A stretch of DNA of 50,109 bases from contig CANRCV010000006.1 of assembly GCA_947629205.1 (NCBI GenBank), positions 1-50,109 of the forward strand, written 5' to 3'. Both the position numbers and the translations under genes were made by a program. Position 1 is the stretch's first letter, and each line of letters starts with the position of its first letter. The notes under the pieces were generated by a model, which had not been told where the DNA came from, did no database searches, and was given only the letters and a program-made list of their open reading frames with translations. This DNA is from an uncultured Bacilli bacterium. GTDB lineage: Bacteria; Bacillota_I; Bacilli_A; RF39; UBA660. Of the stretch, positions 1 through 8,601 are shown one piece after another.

Positions 1-147
1 GAATATAATAAAATAAGCAGAAATATAGTTGAAAAATTATTAAATGTTTCTAAAACGAGGGCTTATGAGATTTTAAATGAAATGTTAGAAAAAAATATCC
101 TTAAAAGAGAGGATAATGGAAAAAACACATATTATGTGTTAAAATAA
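1..147 (+). CDS. C-terminal end of a protein with a winged-helix-like tail (5' truncated by window)
   Basis: Frame 1 open from base 1: EYNKISRNIVEKLLNVSKTRAYEILNEMLEKNILKREDNGKNTYYVLK*. Confidence 0.6.
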   Translation, partial: EYNKISRNIVEKLLNVSKTRAYEILNEMLEKNILKREDNGKNTYYVLK

Positions 148-168
148 AATTGATTGATTTACTATACA

Positions 169-222
169 TCAATTCGTCAGGAGCGAAAGTTGTAGATATC
201 TTCCACAATCGCTCCAAATTGA
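169..222 (+). other. Long hairpin (TCAATT..GGAGCGA..TCGCTCC..AATTGA)
   Basis: Nested complementary arms 169-174/217-222 and 180-186/209-215. Confidence 0.6.
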
Positions 223-228
223 ATTTAT

Positions 229-252
229 CAGTCTTATAAAGGCTGTTTTTTT
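229..252 (+). terminator. Intrinsic terminator
   Basis: CAGTC-ttataaa-GGCTG followed by T8. Confidence 0.6.
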
Positions 253-279
253 TATGAAATCACGTTATCAGTTGGAAAG

Positions 280-598
280 CTAAGCATTTCTATTTTCTTT
301 ATAATATAAATTTTCCATAATATCATCAAATAATCCATACCATTTTATTTGTACATTATGACGTGCACTTTCATATTTTTTATTATAATTTAGGCACCTA
401 TTTTGCGGTTGTACAAATAAATTACTAAAATGAACTCCTGTTGAATAATTATTTTGCTTTCTTAATAAAACTTCTAATATTTCCTCTCTACTTAGCCATA
501 AAAAGTCATTTACACTACCATAAACAATAGCGTCAATTTCTATTTGCAATCATTTTTATTAGTAAATATTTTTTATCTATAATAAAATTAAAATCCAT
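280..598 (-). pseudogene. Small hypothetical gene, apparently frameshifted near its 5' end
   Basis: ORF 280..549 starts only at TTG. A good RBS (AGGAGTG) and ATG at 598 open a different frame (MDFNFIIDKKYLLIKMIANRN*) that runs into it. Confidence 0.45.
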
Positions 599-743
599 AC
601 TTACACTCCTACTAATCTAATTATATCATGTCATAACAAATATCATAAAAAATTTATACTATATTTTTAAAATTTTTTCCTAATAAAATACAGATTTTAA
701 AAACTCCTACCTATTCCATTATTAACAATTTATAAATCAAATC

Positions 744-1376
744 TTACTTTTTTATTTTTTGCATTTGTAAACTAATTTCTTTTGGTTGTTCTTCATCAAA
801 AGATTTTCTATTTTCTTCTTTAACACGACAGAAATAATCATAATATTGTTTTAATTGAGCATAAGTCATGGTATCTAATAATTCTTCAAAAGAAATTGTA
901 TAATCATTTACTAAAGTTTCTTCCTTTTTTAATTCTTCTTTTAATTTATTTTTCTTCATTTCTTCTAAATGCATTCCTTTTTGAATGACTTGATTAATGC
1001 GTATTTGATTATACCTTTGTAACATTAAACAATATGCATTGATAAAAATAAAAACAATAGAGTTTATGATAGAAAAAAGAGAAGCATTCAATCCTAAAAT
1101 AAGTAAATAACTCATGAAAATAAGTATAGCTGTTGTATGAATTAGAGTATTTAAAAGTAAACTTTTTTTAAAATCTTTTAAATCTTGTAAGCCATTTCCT
1201 TTTTTCATAATGTAATTACTAGGGGTATTAGAAAGTTTAAAAATACGTTCTTCCTTAGTCATTTTAAGAGTAAAAGGAATACTAACAATATAAAGTATTT
1301 TAAATAATATTTTTCGAAATTGTTTTATTCCTAAAAATTCATAAATTTGTAATTCTTTCTGGTTTTTCTTTTTCAT
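744..1376 (-). CDS. Hypothetical membrane protein
   Basis: ORF with RBS GGAGGAG before ATG at 1376 (MKKKNQKELQIYEF...); two hydrophobic helices. Confidence 0.7.
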   Translation of the reverse strand: MKKKNQKELQIYEFLGIKQFRKILFKILYIVSIPFTLKMTKEERIFKLSNTPSNYIMKKGNGLQDLKDFKKSLLLNTLIHTTAILIFMSYLLILGLNASLFSIINSIVFIFINAYCLMLQRYNQIRINQVIQKGMHLEEMKKNKLKEELKKEETLVNDYTISFEELLDTMTYAQLKQYYDYFCRVKEENRKSFDEEQPKEISLQMQKIKK

Positions 1377-1502
1377 TTTCTCCTCCAAGAAATTTTCCTT
1401 TATTCTAATCATTATACATAAAAATGTCAAATAGAGTTTATGCAAAAATCATTGCCTTCTATTTTATGCTATAATGATACAAATGAAAGGGAAAAATAAA
1501 AA

Positions 1503-1856
1503 ATGAAAACGATATATATAGTTAGACAAATAATCGTATCTATCTTTGTTTTTTTTATACTCTGTTGGGCTTTTTTTAAAAATGAATGGACATCAAGACT
1601 TATAATGATCCCCTTTTTAATTTGTTCAATCGCTTTATTTTTTAAAAATCTCTTTTTGCTTTTACATAAAGTAAAATTAGCAACTATTTTTATGTATCTT
1701 TTTCGTATTAGTTTATTTACCTATATTTTCGGTCTTTTAATTTATGCTTCCTATTATGCCATTATCCATCAAAGTTATTCTCTTTTTATCCCTATTTTTT
1801 TATTTGTTTTAGGAATCATTCCCTTTTTTAAATCTGCTTTTTTTAAAAAGAAATAA
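1503..1856 (+). CDS. Small hypothetical membrane protein
   Basis: 117-aa ORF, multiple hydrophobic helices. Confidence 0.65.
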   Translation: MKTIYIVRQIIVSIFVFFILCWAFFKNEWTSRLIMIPFLICSIALFFKNLFLLLHKVKLATIFMYLFRISLFTYIFGLLIYASYYAIIHQSYSLFIPIFLFVLGIIPFFKSAFFKKK

Positions 1857-1869
1857 AGGAGTTTTTTAA

Positions 1870-2520
1870 ATGAAGAAAAAGATAAAATGGATTTTACTTT
1901 TTGTTTTCTTGATGAGTTTATTTATTCTATTTTATAGGTTTAATATTATTCCTCATAAAAAATATACGAACCAAGATTTTTATATCGAGCCTTATAAAAG
2001 TAATATAGATAAAGACCAAGATGGCATAGATGATCAAACGGATATTTTAAAGAATGCAAAACAATATATTGCGAAAAAGCCAAAATACAAAAGTAAGTAT
2101 TATAAAAGTGGTTATCCAGATGATGAGTATGGAGTTTGTACAGATGTTGTTGGTTTTGCTTTAAAAGAGGCCGGATATGACATAATGGAACTTGTATACC
2201 AAGATATTTTAAAGAATAAAGAAACTTATTCCATTACAACAATTGATAAGAAAATAGATTTTAGAAGAGTCCAAAACTTAAATGTCTATTTAAAAAACAA
2301 CCATCTTTCTCTTACAACAGATTTATCTATGATTCAAGAGTGGCAAGGCGGAGATATTGTTGTTTTTAAAAATCATATTGGTATTTTATCAGATCAAAGA
2401 AATAAAAAGGGAATTCCTTTCTTAATCCATCATGCTAGTCCAACTCAAATACACTATGAAGAAGATTGTTTAGAACTTTTTTCCAAAGAAGATATTATTG
2501 GACATTATCGAATTAGTTAA
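1870..2520 (+). CDS. DUF1287-type (NlpC/P60-like fold) exported protein
   Basis: N-terminal TM plus motifs GVCTDVVGFALKEAGYD, WQGGDIVVF..HIGILSD, HHASP. Confidence 0.75.
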   Translation: MKKKIKWILLFVFLMSLFILFYRFNIIPHKKYTNQDFYIEPYKSNIDKDQDGIDDQTDILKNAKQYIAKKPKYKSKYYKSGYPDDEYGVCTDVVGFALKEAGYDIMELVYQDILKNKETYSITTIDKKIDFRRVQNLNVYLKNNHLSLTTDLSMIQEWQGGDIVVFKNHIGILSDQRNKKGIPFLIHHASPTQIHYEEDCLELFSKEDIIGHYRIS

Positions 2521-2621
2521 ACTCTATTTATTTTAAGAAAATATTAAGAATTTTATAAGGTTATATTAAAGAATCTACATTTTATTTTTGCTAAACTAAA
2601 GTTATATTCTTGGAGGTTAAC

Positions 2622-3494
2622 ATGAAAAAAAAGAAAAAAAGACATTTAAAAAAAGGGGTAAAGTTTTTTATTTTAAGTATTTTAGTTTTTTCTTTATATC
2701 AAGTCTATCCTAGATTCAAACAATGGTTTTTACCATTAACAGAATCAAGTCAAGATATAGAAAATACAAATGATTTAGAAAAGACCATAGAACGTTTAAA
2801 TAAAAATGAAACTCTATCTACCCTAGATAAATTAAAAGAACTTAATTCTTTTGATACTCGATTAACAGAGATTATTGAAAATTATGACTTATATCCTGAA
2901 GAATTATTAGAAACATTAGCAAGAGATTTGGATCTTCTTGATTTTGTTTTAGATTATCCTCAAAAAGAGGGGCATGTCTATAGTGATACAGTTGGAAATG
3001 TTGATAAAAACACCATTCCTTTATTGCTTCAATGGGATGAAAGATGGGGATATGGTTCTTATGGAAATAGTAGTGTTGCTATAAGTGGATGTGGTCCCAC
3101 TGCCCTTTCCATGGTTTTAATTGGTTTAACCCATGATACAACTATAACACCTTATAAAATTGCTAAGTTTTCTCAAGAACATGGTTATTATTTAAATGAT
3201 ACGGGAACAAGTTGGGATTTAATGACTACTGGAGCAGAACAATTAGGAGTAAAAAGTAAAGAACTTCCTTTATCTAAAACAAAAATTTTTCAAGTTTTAC
3301 AAAATGGACATTACATTATTTGTAGTATGAGAAAAGGAGATTTTACAACCAAAGGACATTTTATTGTACTAGTAGGAATAGAAGATGGTAAAATAAAAAT
3401 ACATGATCCTAATAGTAAAAAAAGAAGTAATAAACTTTGGGAATATGATACCTTACAAACACAAATCAAAAATTTATGGGAATTTTATATTTAA
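2622..3494 (+). CDS. C39-family peptidase-like exported protein
   Basis: Signal/TM N-terminus; WDERWGYGSYG..ISGCGPTALSMVL and GHFIVLVGIEDGKIKIHDPNS motifs; RBS GGAGG before ATG 2622. Confidence 0.8.
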   Translation: MKKKKKRHLKKGVKFFILSILVFSLYQVYPRFKQWFLPLTESSQDIENTNDLEKTIERLNKNETLSTLDKLKELNSFDTRLTEIIENYDLYPEELLETLARDLDLLDFVLDYPQKEGHVYSDTVGNVDKNTIPLLLQWDERWGYGSYGNSSVAISGCGPTALSMVLIGLTHDTTITPYKIAKFSQEHGYYLNDTGTSWDLMTTGAEQLGVKSKELPLSKTKIFQVLQNGHYIICSMRKGDFTTKGHFIVLVGIEDGKIKIHDPNSKKRSNKLWEYDTLQTQIKNLWEFYI

Positions 3495-3508
3495 AGTGAG
3501 GGGTAGAA

Positions 3509-4195
3509 ATGAATATTTTAGTAGTAGATGATGAAAAAGAAATTGCAGATTTAATTGAAATCTGTTTAAAAAATGCCAATTATACGGTATATAAATATTA
3601 TTCTAGTAAAGAGGTTTTAAAACAGTTAGAAAACCTTAAAATTGATCTAGCCATTTTAGATGTTATGATGCCCGATGTAGATGGATTTTCTTTATGTGGT
3701 CAAATAAGAAAACAGTATAATTTTCCTATTATTTTTGTAACAGCAAAAGTAGAAGATATGGATAAAATAAATGGGTTAATGATTGGAGCAGATGATTATA
3801 TTACAAAGCCTTTTCAACCTCTTGAATTAATGGCTCGTGTAAAAGCACAACTAAGAAGATATACCAGTTATAATCAAACAGAACCAAAAGATACCATTAT
3901 TGATTTTCGTAATATACTGATTAATCGTACTACTCATGAATTTTACTTGAATGAATCCAAAATTGAATTAACTCCTATTGAATTTGAAATTCTTTGGTAT
4001 TTATGTTTAAATCGTGGTCATATTGTAAAAACGGAAGATTTATTTAAACAAGTATGGAAAGAGGATTACTATGAAAAAGACAATAACACTATTATGGTTC
4101 ATATTAGACATTTAAGAGAAAAAATGCAAGATATTGGAAAGCAACCAAAATATATAAAAACAGTTTGGGGAGTAGGATATAAAATTGAAAAATAA
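3509..4195 (+). CDS. OmpR/VanR-like response regulator
   Basis: Receiver domain (VVDDEKEIADL, ILDVMMPDVDGF, TAKVEDMDKINGLMIGADDYITKPF) plus winged-helix output domain. Confidence 0.92.
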   Translation: MNILVVDDEKEIADLIEICLKNANYTVYKYYSSKEVLKQLENLKIDLAILDVMMPDVDGFSLCGQIRKQYNFPIIFVTAKVEDMDKINGLMIGADDYITKPFQPLELMARVKAQLRRYTSYNQTEPKDTIIDFRNILINRTTHEFYLNESKIELTPIEFEILWYLCLNRGHIVKTEDLFKQVWKEDYYEKDNNTIMVHIRHLREKMQDIGKQPKYIKTVWGVGYKIEK

Positions 4196-5303
4196 AGAAA
4201 ATACATTGATTCACAAAACACTTTTTCCCTTTTTACTAAAGATTACGATTTGGTTGCTTTTATTTCCATTATTTTTTGTACTTGTTCCCTTTTTAATTCG
4301 TCATTCTGATTTTCAATGGTTGTATGATTTTTCTCCTAAAATATATGAAGGAGCGATTCATTTATTTATCTTTTGTTTTCAACATTCTAGTGTAAAAATA
4401 TATGGTTTATTTTTCTGGCTTTTTGGTCTTATTTTTCTTGTTTATCGTACATTTAAAAAAATATTTTCTTATGTTAGTGCAATTTCTAGTGCTTCTCAAA
4501 ACTTACTTAAAAAAGAGGTGGATTACATCAAATTACCTCCTGAACTAGAAGATTTACAAGCAAAATTAAATCACTTAAAAAGAGAAGCCGAAAAAAATGA
4601 ACAAAAAGCACTTGAAAGTGAACAAAAGAAAAATGATTTAATTGTTTATCTAGCTCATGATCTTAAAACTCCTCTTACCTCTATGATTGGATATTTGTCC
4701 TTATTAGATGAAATAAAAGATATGCCCAAAAAGCAAAGAGAAAAATATATTAGTGTTGCTTTAAATAAATCTTATCGATTAGAAGAATTAATTAATGAAT
4801 TATTTGATATAGCTCGATTTAATTCTGCAACAATTGTATTGGAAAAAGAAGAAATTAATTTAACTTTAATGTTAGAACAAATTATTGATGATTTTTATCC
4901 AATACTTACTGAAAATAATAAAGAAATAAAACTAAAGTATACGAAAAAGATTTTAATTGAAGGAGATCCAGATAAACTTGCTCGTGTCTTTGGAAATTTA
5001 ATTAAAAATGCCATTAGTTATAGTAAAGATCGTTTTATAAAAATGAATGTAGAAGCATCGAATCAACTAGTCACTATTACCATTTGTAACAAAGGCAAAA
5101 AAATTCCTCCCGAAAAATTAAAGAAACTATTTGAAAAATTTTATCGAGTAGATGAAGCAAGAACATCAAAAACAGGAGGTAGTGGTCTAGGACTTGCTAT
5201 TGCCAAAGAAATTGTGGAATTACATGGTGGAACAATTGAAGCAACTAGTGATGAGGTCTATACCAAATTTATTGTACATCTTCCTATCAAACATATAAAA
5301 TAA
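4185..5303 (+). CDS. VanS-like sensor histidine kinase
   Basis: Two TMs; LAHDLKTPLTSMIGYLSLL (H-box), GNLIKNAISYS (N-box), GGSGLGLAIAKEIVELHGG; overlaps the regulator gene by 11 bp. Confidence 0.92.
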   Translation: MKNKENTLIHKTLFPFLLKITIWLLLFPLFFVLVPFLIRHSDFQWLYDFSPKIYEGAIHLFIFCFQHSSVKIYGLFFWLFGLIFLVYRTFKKIFSYVSAISSASQNLLKKEVDYIKLPPELEDLQAKLNHLKREAEKNEQKALESEQKKNDLIVYLAHDLKTPLTSMIGYLSLLDEIKDMPKKQREKYISVALNKSYRLEELINELFDIARFNSATIVLEKEEINLTLMLEQIIDDFYPILTENNKEIKLKYTKKILIEGDPDKLARVFGNLIKNAISYSKDRFIKMNVEASNQLVTITICNKGKKIPPEKLKKLFEKFYRVDEARTSKTGGSGLGLAIAKEIVELHGGTIEATSDEVYTKFIVHLPIKHIK

Positions 5304-5404
5304 TCTTTTTTAATATTTCTTATGGTAAAATCAGTACATTTTATGACCACCCTACTTGTGTTTTTCATTTCATCTTTTTATACTTAAAAAAAGGAGAGAT
5401 GAAA

Positions 5405-6103
5405 ATGAATATAGAAGATTTAAAGAAAAAATATAAACAAGTTTATGAAACAAAAGATGGTTATTTTATGGTCAGTACCAAAAATAGTAATGAGGTTTGC
5501 AAAGTTGATTATTGGAATGCTCATACCTGTATTGATGAGGTTTATGGATTAGAAGGAAACTGGGGTTTAGTAGATAAAGAGGGAGAAGTCATTATAAAGC
5601 CACAATATATTTATCCTTTTTTGGAATGTGGAGAAAACTTTCAAGTTATGTTACCTTATGAATATAGAAAAATAGATGGAGAAAAAATTATTGTCACCTT
5701 AAAACATGGTTTAATTGATAAATTAGGAAATAGCATTATTCCTATAAAATATTTATTTATGGAGGCAATGGATAATACGGGAACCTATTTTAGAGTTTTT
5801 GATCCTACTATAGAAAAAGATGGTGTTTTAGATAAAGAAAATAACGTCGTCGTACCTTTTAACTATGACTATATTCAAGGTTCTCCTGATTTAGAATTAA
5901 TGATTAAAACTGAGTATTGTAGTATATATCCTGATCATATTGACCAAGTAAAAGTGCAAAAGAATCAATTATATGGTGTTTATGATATTCCATTAAACAA
6001 AGAAATTATAAAACCAAACTATCCACGTTTAAAAATTATTGGTCATAATCGATTCTTAGTTGGAGAAACTTATGATACTTGTACAAATTTGATAGAACTT
6101 TAA
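5405..6103 (+). CDS. WG-repeat protein
   Basis: Repeats WGLVDKEGEVIIKPQY, HGLIDKLGNSIIPIKY, DGVLDKENNVVVPFNYDYI. Confidence 0.75.
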   Translation: MNIEDLKKKYKQVYETKDGYFMVSTKNSNEVCKVDYWNAHTCIDEVYGLEGNWGLVDKEGEVIIKPQYIYPFLECGENFQVMLPYEYRKIDGEKIIVTLKHGLIDKLGNSIIPIKYLFMEAMDNTGTYFRVFDPTIEKDGVLDKENNVVVPFNYDYIQGSPDLELMIKTEYCSIYPDHIDQVKVQKNQLYGVYDIPLNKEIIKPNYPRLKIIGHNRFLVGETYDTCTNLIEL

Positions 6104-6200
6104 AACACCAAAATTTATTTTTTGCATAAAATAAAGTAAGAATAGTATGGTTTATTTAAAAAACCTTTCATAATTCCAATATGAAAGGAGATCATTTTAT

Positions 6201-6710
6201 ATGAAACATAAAAAACTCTTACTTTTTATTTTTCTTTTTACTTTTTTCTTTTTAAGCGTTGGATATTGTTCTTTTGCAACTGAGTTTCAACTTACAGGAA
6301 CAGCAGAAATTGTAGGAACTTTTGATGTAAGAATTATAGATGTTTCTGTTGAAGATATGGATGAGGATTGTAAAGTGAATACGTTATGTGATACTGGAGA
6401 GCCTGAATTTACAGCAACAAGTATCAACTTTGATGCTAAACTAGCAAAACCTGGAAATTGGATTACCTATAAAGTTCTTATCAAAAATGTAGGTTCTATT
6501 GAAGCAAAGTTAGAAAAAATATACTTTGATATTGAAACCAATACAGGTTCAAGTGCTCTTTTTTATACGGTCACCTCTCCAAAAACTATTTTAAAAATGA
6601 ATGAATCAACCTCATTTATTGTTAAAGTAGAATATGATGAAACTGTAGAAGAACTTCCTCTCATTAAAACAAAAACCATTACAGGATATGTGAAATATGT
6701 TCAAAACTAA
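6201..6710 (+). CDS. TasA/camelysin-like exported protein (probable SipW substrate)
   Basis: Signal sequence, F..TGTAEIVGTFDVRI beta-rich domain; overlaps the SipW-type peptidase ORF by 14 bp. Confidence 0.6.
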   Translation: MKHKKLLLFIFLFTFFFLSVGYCSFATEFQLTGTAEIVGTFDVRIIDVSVEDMDEDCKVNTLCDTGEPEFTATSINFDAKLAKPGNWITYKVLIKNVGSIEAKLEKIYFDIETNTGSSALFYTVTSPKTILKMNESTSFIVKVEYDETVEELPLIKTKTITGYVKYVQN

Positions 6711-7128
6711 ACGTTTTTTAAATTCTATATTCGTTTTTCTTTATATAATTCTATTACTTGGTTTTGTAAAAGGTTTTTTTGAATATGAACCAATTGCTAT
6801 TCTTTCTAATAGTATGGCCCCGCAATTTTCACGTGGAGATGTTGTCGTAATAAAACATCACTTTAAAACCATTCAAAAAAATGATATTGCCATTTACCAA
6901 GTGAATGGAAAAACAATAGCTCATCGTATTATAGATACAAAATGGATAAACAATACATTATACTACATTACCAAAGGAGATCGTAATAATACAGCAGATA
7001 CTTTAAAAATTACAAAAGAAGAAATAAAAGGTTTATATCAGTTTCATATTAAATGGATTGGTTATCCTTCTATTTGGTTACATGATTTATTTTCTAATTT
7101 TTATCACCATTTTAAAAATTTCGCATAA
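6697..7128 (+). CDS. SipW/ER-type signal peptidase I
   Basis: SNSMAPQFSRGDVVVI, NDIAIYQ, TIAHRII, ITKGDRNNTAD. Confidence 0.85.
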   Translation: MFKTKRFLNSIFVFLYIILLLGFVKGFFEYEPIAILSNSMAPQFSRGDVVVIKHHFKTIQKNDIAIYQVNGKTIAHRIIDTKWINNTLYYITKGDRNNTADTLKITKEEIKGLYQFHIKWIGYPSIWLHDLFSNFYHHFKNFA

Positions 7129-7129
7129 G

Positions 7130-7288
7130 ATATAGTAGGAATAACAATGTACAAAATGAAAATCGTTGTTTTTTTTGATTATTTGTTCTTTTCTATATTC
7201 TTATTTTTATCTTCTATAATAAGTTATGAGTATTCTTTAAATTTGTTCCATGTCTTTATTCATTTTGTATTTTATTGTTATTCTATAT
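7130..7288. repeat. ~160-bp element with ~30-bp imperfect inverted-repeat ends
   Basis: atatagtaggaataacaatgtacaaaatgaa versus reverse complement of ttcattttgtattttattgttattctatat. Confidence 0.5.
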
Positions 7289-7385
7289 TGATTATTATAC
7301 CTTCTTTATTGTCATAAATACCCTTTCTTTATTTCTTTTTATAAGTCCAAAAATAAGATTTTGGCAAGCATTTTTGGCTCTCAAG

Positions 7386-7414
7386 TTGACAAATAGGTGT
7401 AAATATGATAAGAT
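7386..7414 (+). promoter_or_regulatory. SigA-type promoter for the ncRNA
   Basis: TTGACA (7386-7391), 17-nt spacer, TAAGAT (7409-7414). Confidence 0.6.
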
Positions 7415-7420
7415 TTTATC

Positions 7421-7909
7421 GTGTGGTGCATTATTCTAGTCACATACATAATATGAAGGTGGGGCTAAAAATCTACCAATTGTGTGAAACGCACTTTATA
7501 TATTCTGCTTTCTTCGCCCAGAGGAGGGTGGGTATATAATTTAAAATTTAAGGAAAGTTATAATGGCATATAACCAACCTCCTTTTATTGATGCATTTGG
7601 ATTGAAAAGCACATGTCGTGAGTGGTAATGTGGGATACTTTGAAAACATTATTGCAAAAGCGAATAAGTATTATACCTATTGTGTTAGGGAAAACCTCTA
7701 GAGTGTTAACATCACAAGGATTAAGGTACGGACTAAGTGGCAATCGAGTCATTAGTTTGGAGACAACTAATTATTTTCCATAAAGAGAAATCGCCCGCGG
7801 GTAACCAAAGGTGGAAAATAGAGAAATTCAACTCGACCTAAGCCGTAAAATTAATTTGTGAGAAACCACTTTTAAATTTGTTTAAAAAAGTTCTTTAAGA
7901 ACTTTTTTT
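7421..7909 (+). ncRNA. Large structured ncRNA, probable OLE RNA
   Basis: ~490 nt without coding ORF, locally G-rich in an AT-rich genome, own promoter, terminator hairpin, immediately followed by an OapA-like gene. Confidence 0.7.
7884..7909 (+). terminator. Terminator-like hairpin at ncRNA 3' end
   Basis: AAAAAGTTCT-TTA-AGAACTTTTTTT. Confidence 0.75.
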
Positions 7910-7929
7910 CTGTAGAAGGAGTTTTTGTT

Positions 7930-8451
7930 ATGAAAAATAAATGGGTTGTACAAGTATTTATGATTTCTTTTGTACTCGCTGCCATATTTAGTGGTTTATC
8001 AAGTTATTTTTCTGATTTAAATCTTATATTACTAATTTTAGTTTTAATAATGGTTATTGGTATAGGAATTGGATTTGATATGATTGGAGTTGCTGTTTTA
8101 ACAGCAGAAGAAGCACCCTTTCATGCTAGAAATTCTAAACGTATTAAAGAAGCCAATTCTTCTATTTTTCTATTAAAAAATAGTAACAAAGTTTCTAGTG
8201 TTTGTAATGATATTGTTGGAGATATATGTGGAATTGTAAGTGGTACTTTAGGGGCATCTTTAAGTGTTTATATATCTATACAAATGCATCTTTCTCTACT
8301 GATAGCTACTATCTTAGTTACTTCTCTTATTTCTGCTTTAACGGTTGGAGGAAAAGCTTACTTTAAAACAATTGCTATTAAAAATAGTGATGCCATTGTC
8401 TTCTTTGCTGGACGTATTTTACATTTTTTCCATCTTCCTAAAGCAAAGTAA
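7930..8451 (+). CDS. OapA-like (OLE-associated) membrane protein
   Basis: 173 aa, about four TMs, polar motif GVAVLTAEEAPFHARNSKRIKEAN and VCNDIVGDICGIVSG; directly downstream of the ncRNA. Confidence 0.7.
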   Translation: MKNKWVVQVFMISFVLAAIFSGLSSYFSDLNLILLILVLIMVIGIGIGFDMIGVAVLTAEEAPFHARNSKRIKEANSSIFLLKNSNKVSSVCNDIVGDICGIVSGTLGASLSVYISIQMHLSLLIATILVTSLISALTVGGKAYFKTIAIKNSDAIVFFAGRILHFFHLPKAK

Positions 8452-8601
8452 TTGTCAATTTTAAAAACAAAATAAATTATCAATATATTATAAATAAATT
8501 ATATTGTTATGAAATAGAAAAAATATTGTTATATTTTTTCTTTTCTTTTTGTATTACTTTATGTTAAAATGGTTTTAAGAATATAGAAGTGGAGTAAAGA
8601 A

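Noticed and set aside
7421-7909. ncRNA considered as RNase P RNA, tmRNA, SRP RNA or a group II intron
   Set aside because: No GAGGAAAGTCC-type RNase P core, no tmRNA CCA-end or tag ORF, no domain V-like motif; gene context fits OLE better.
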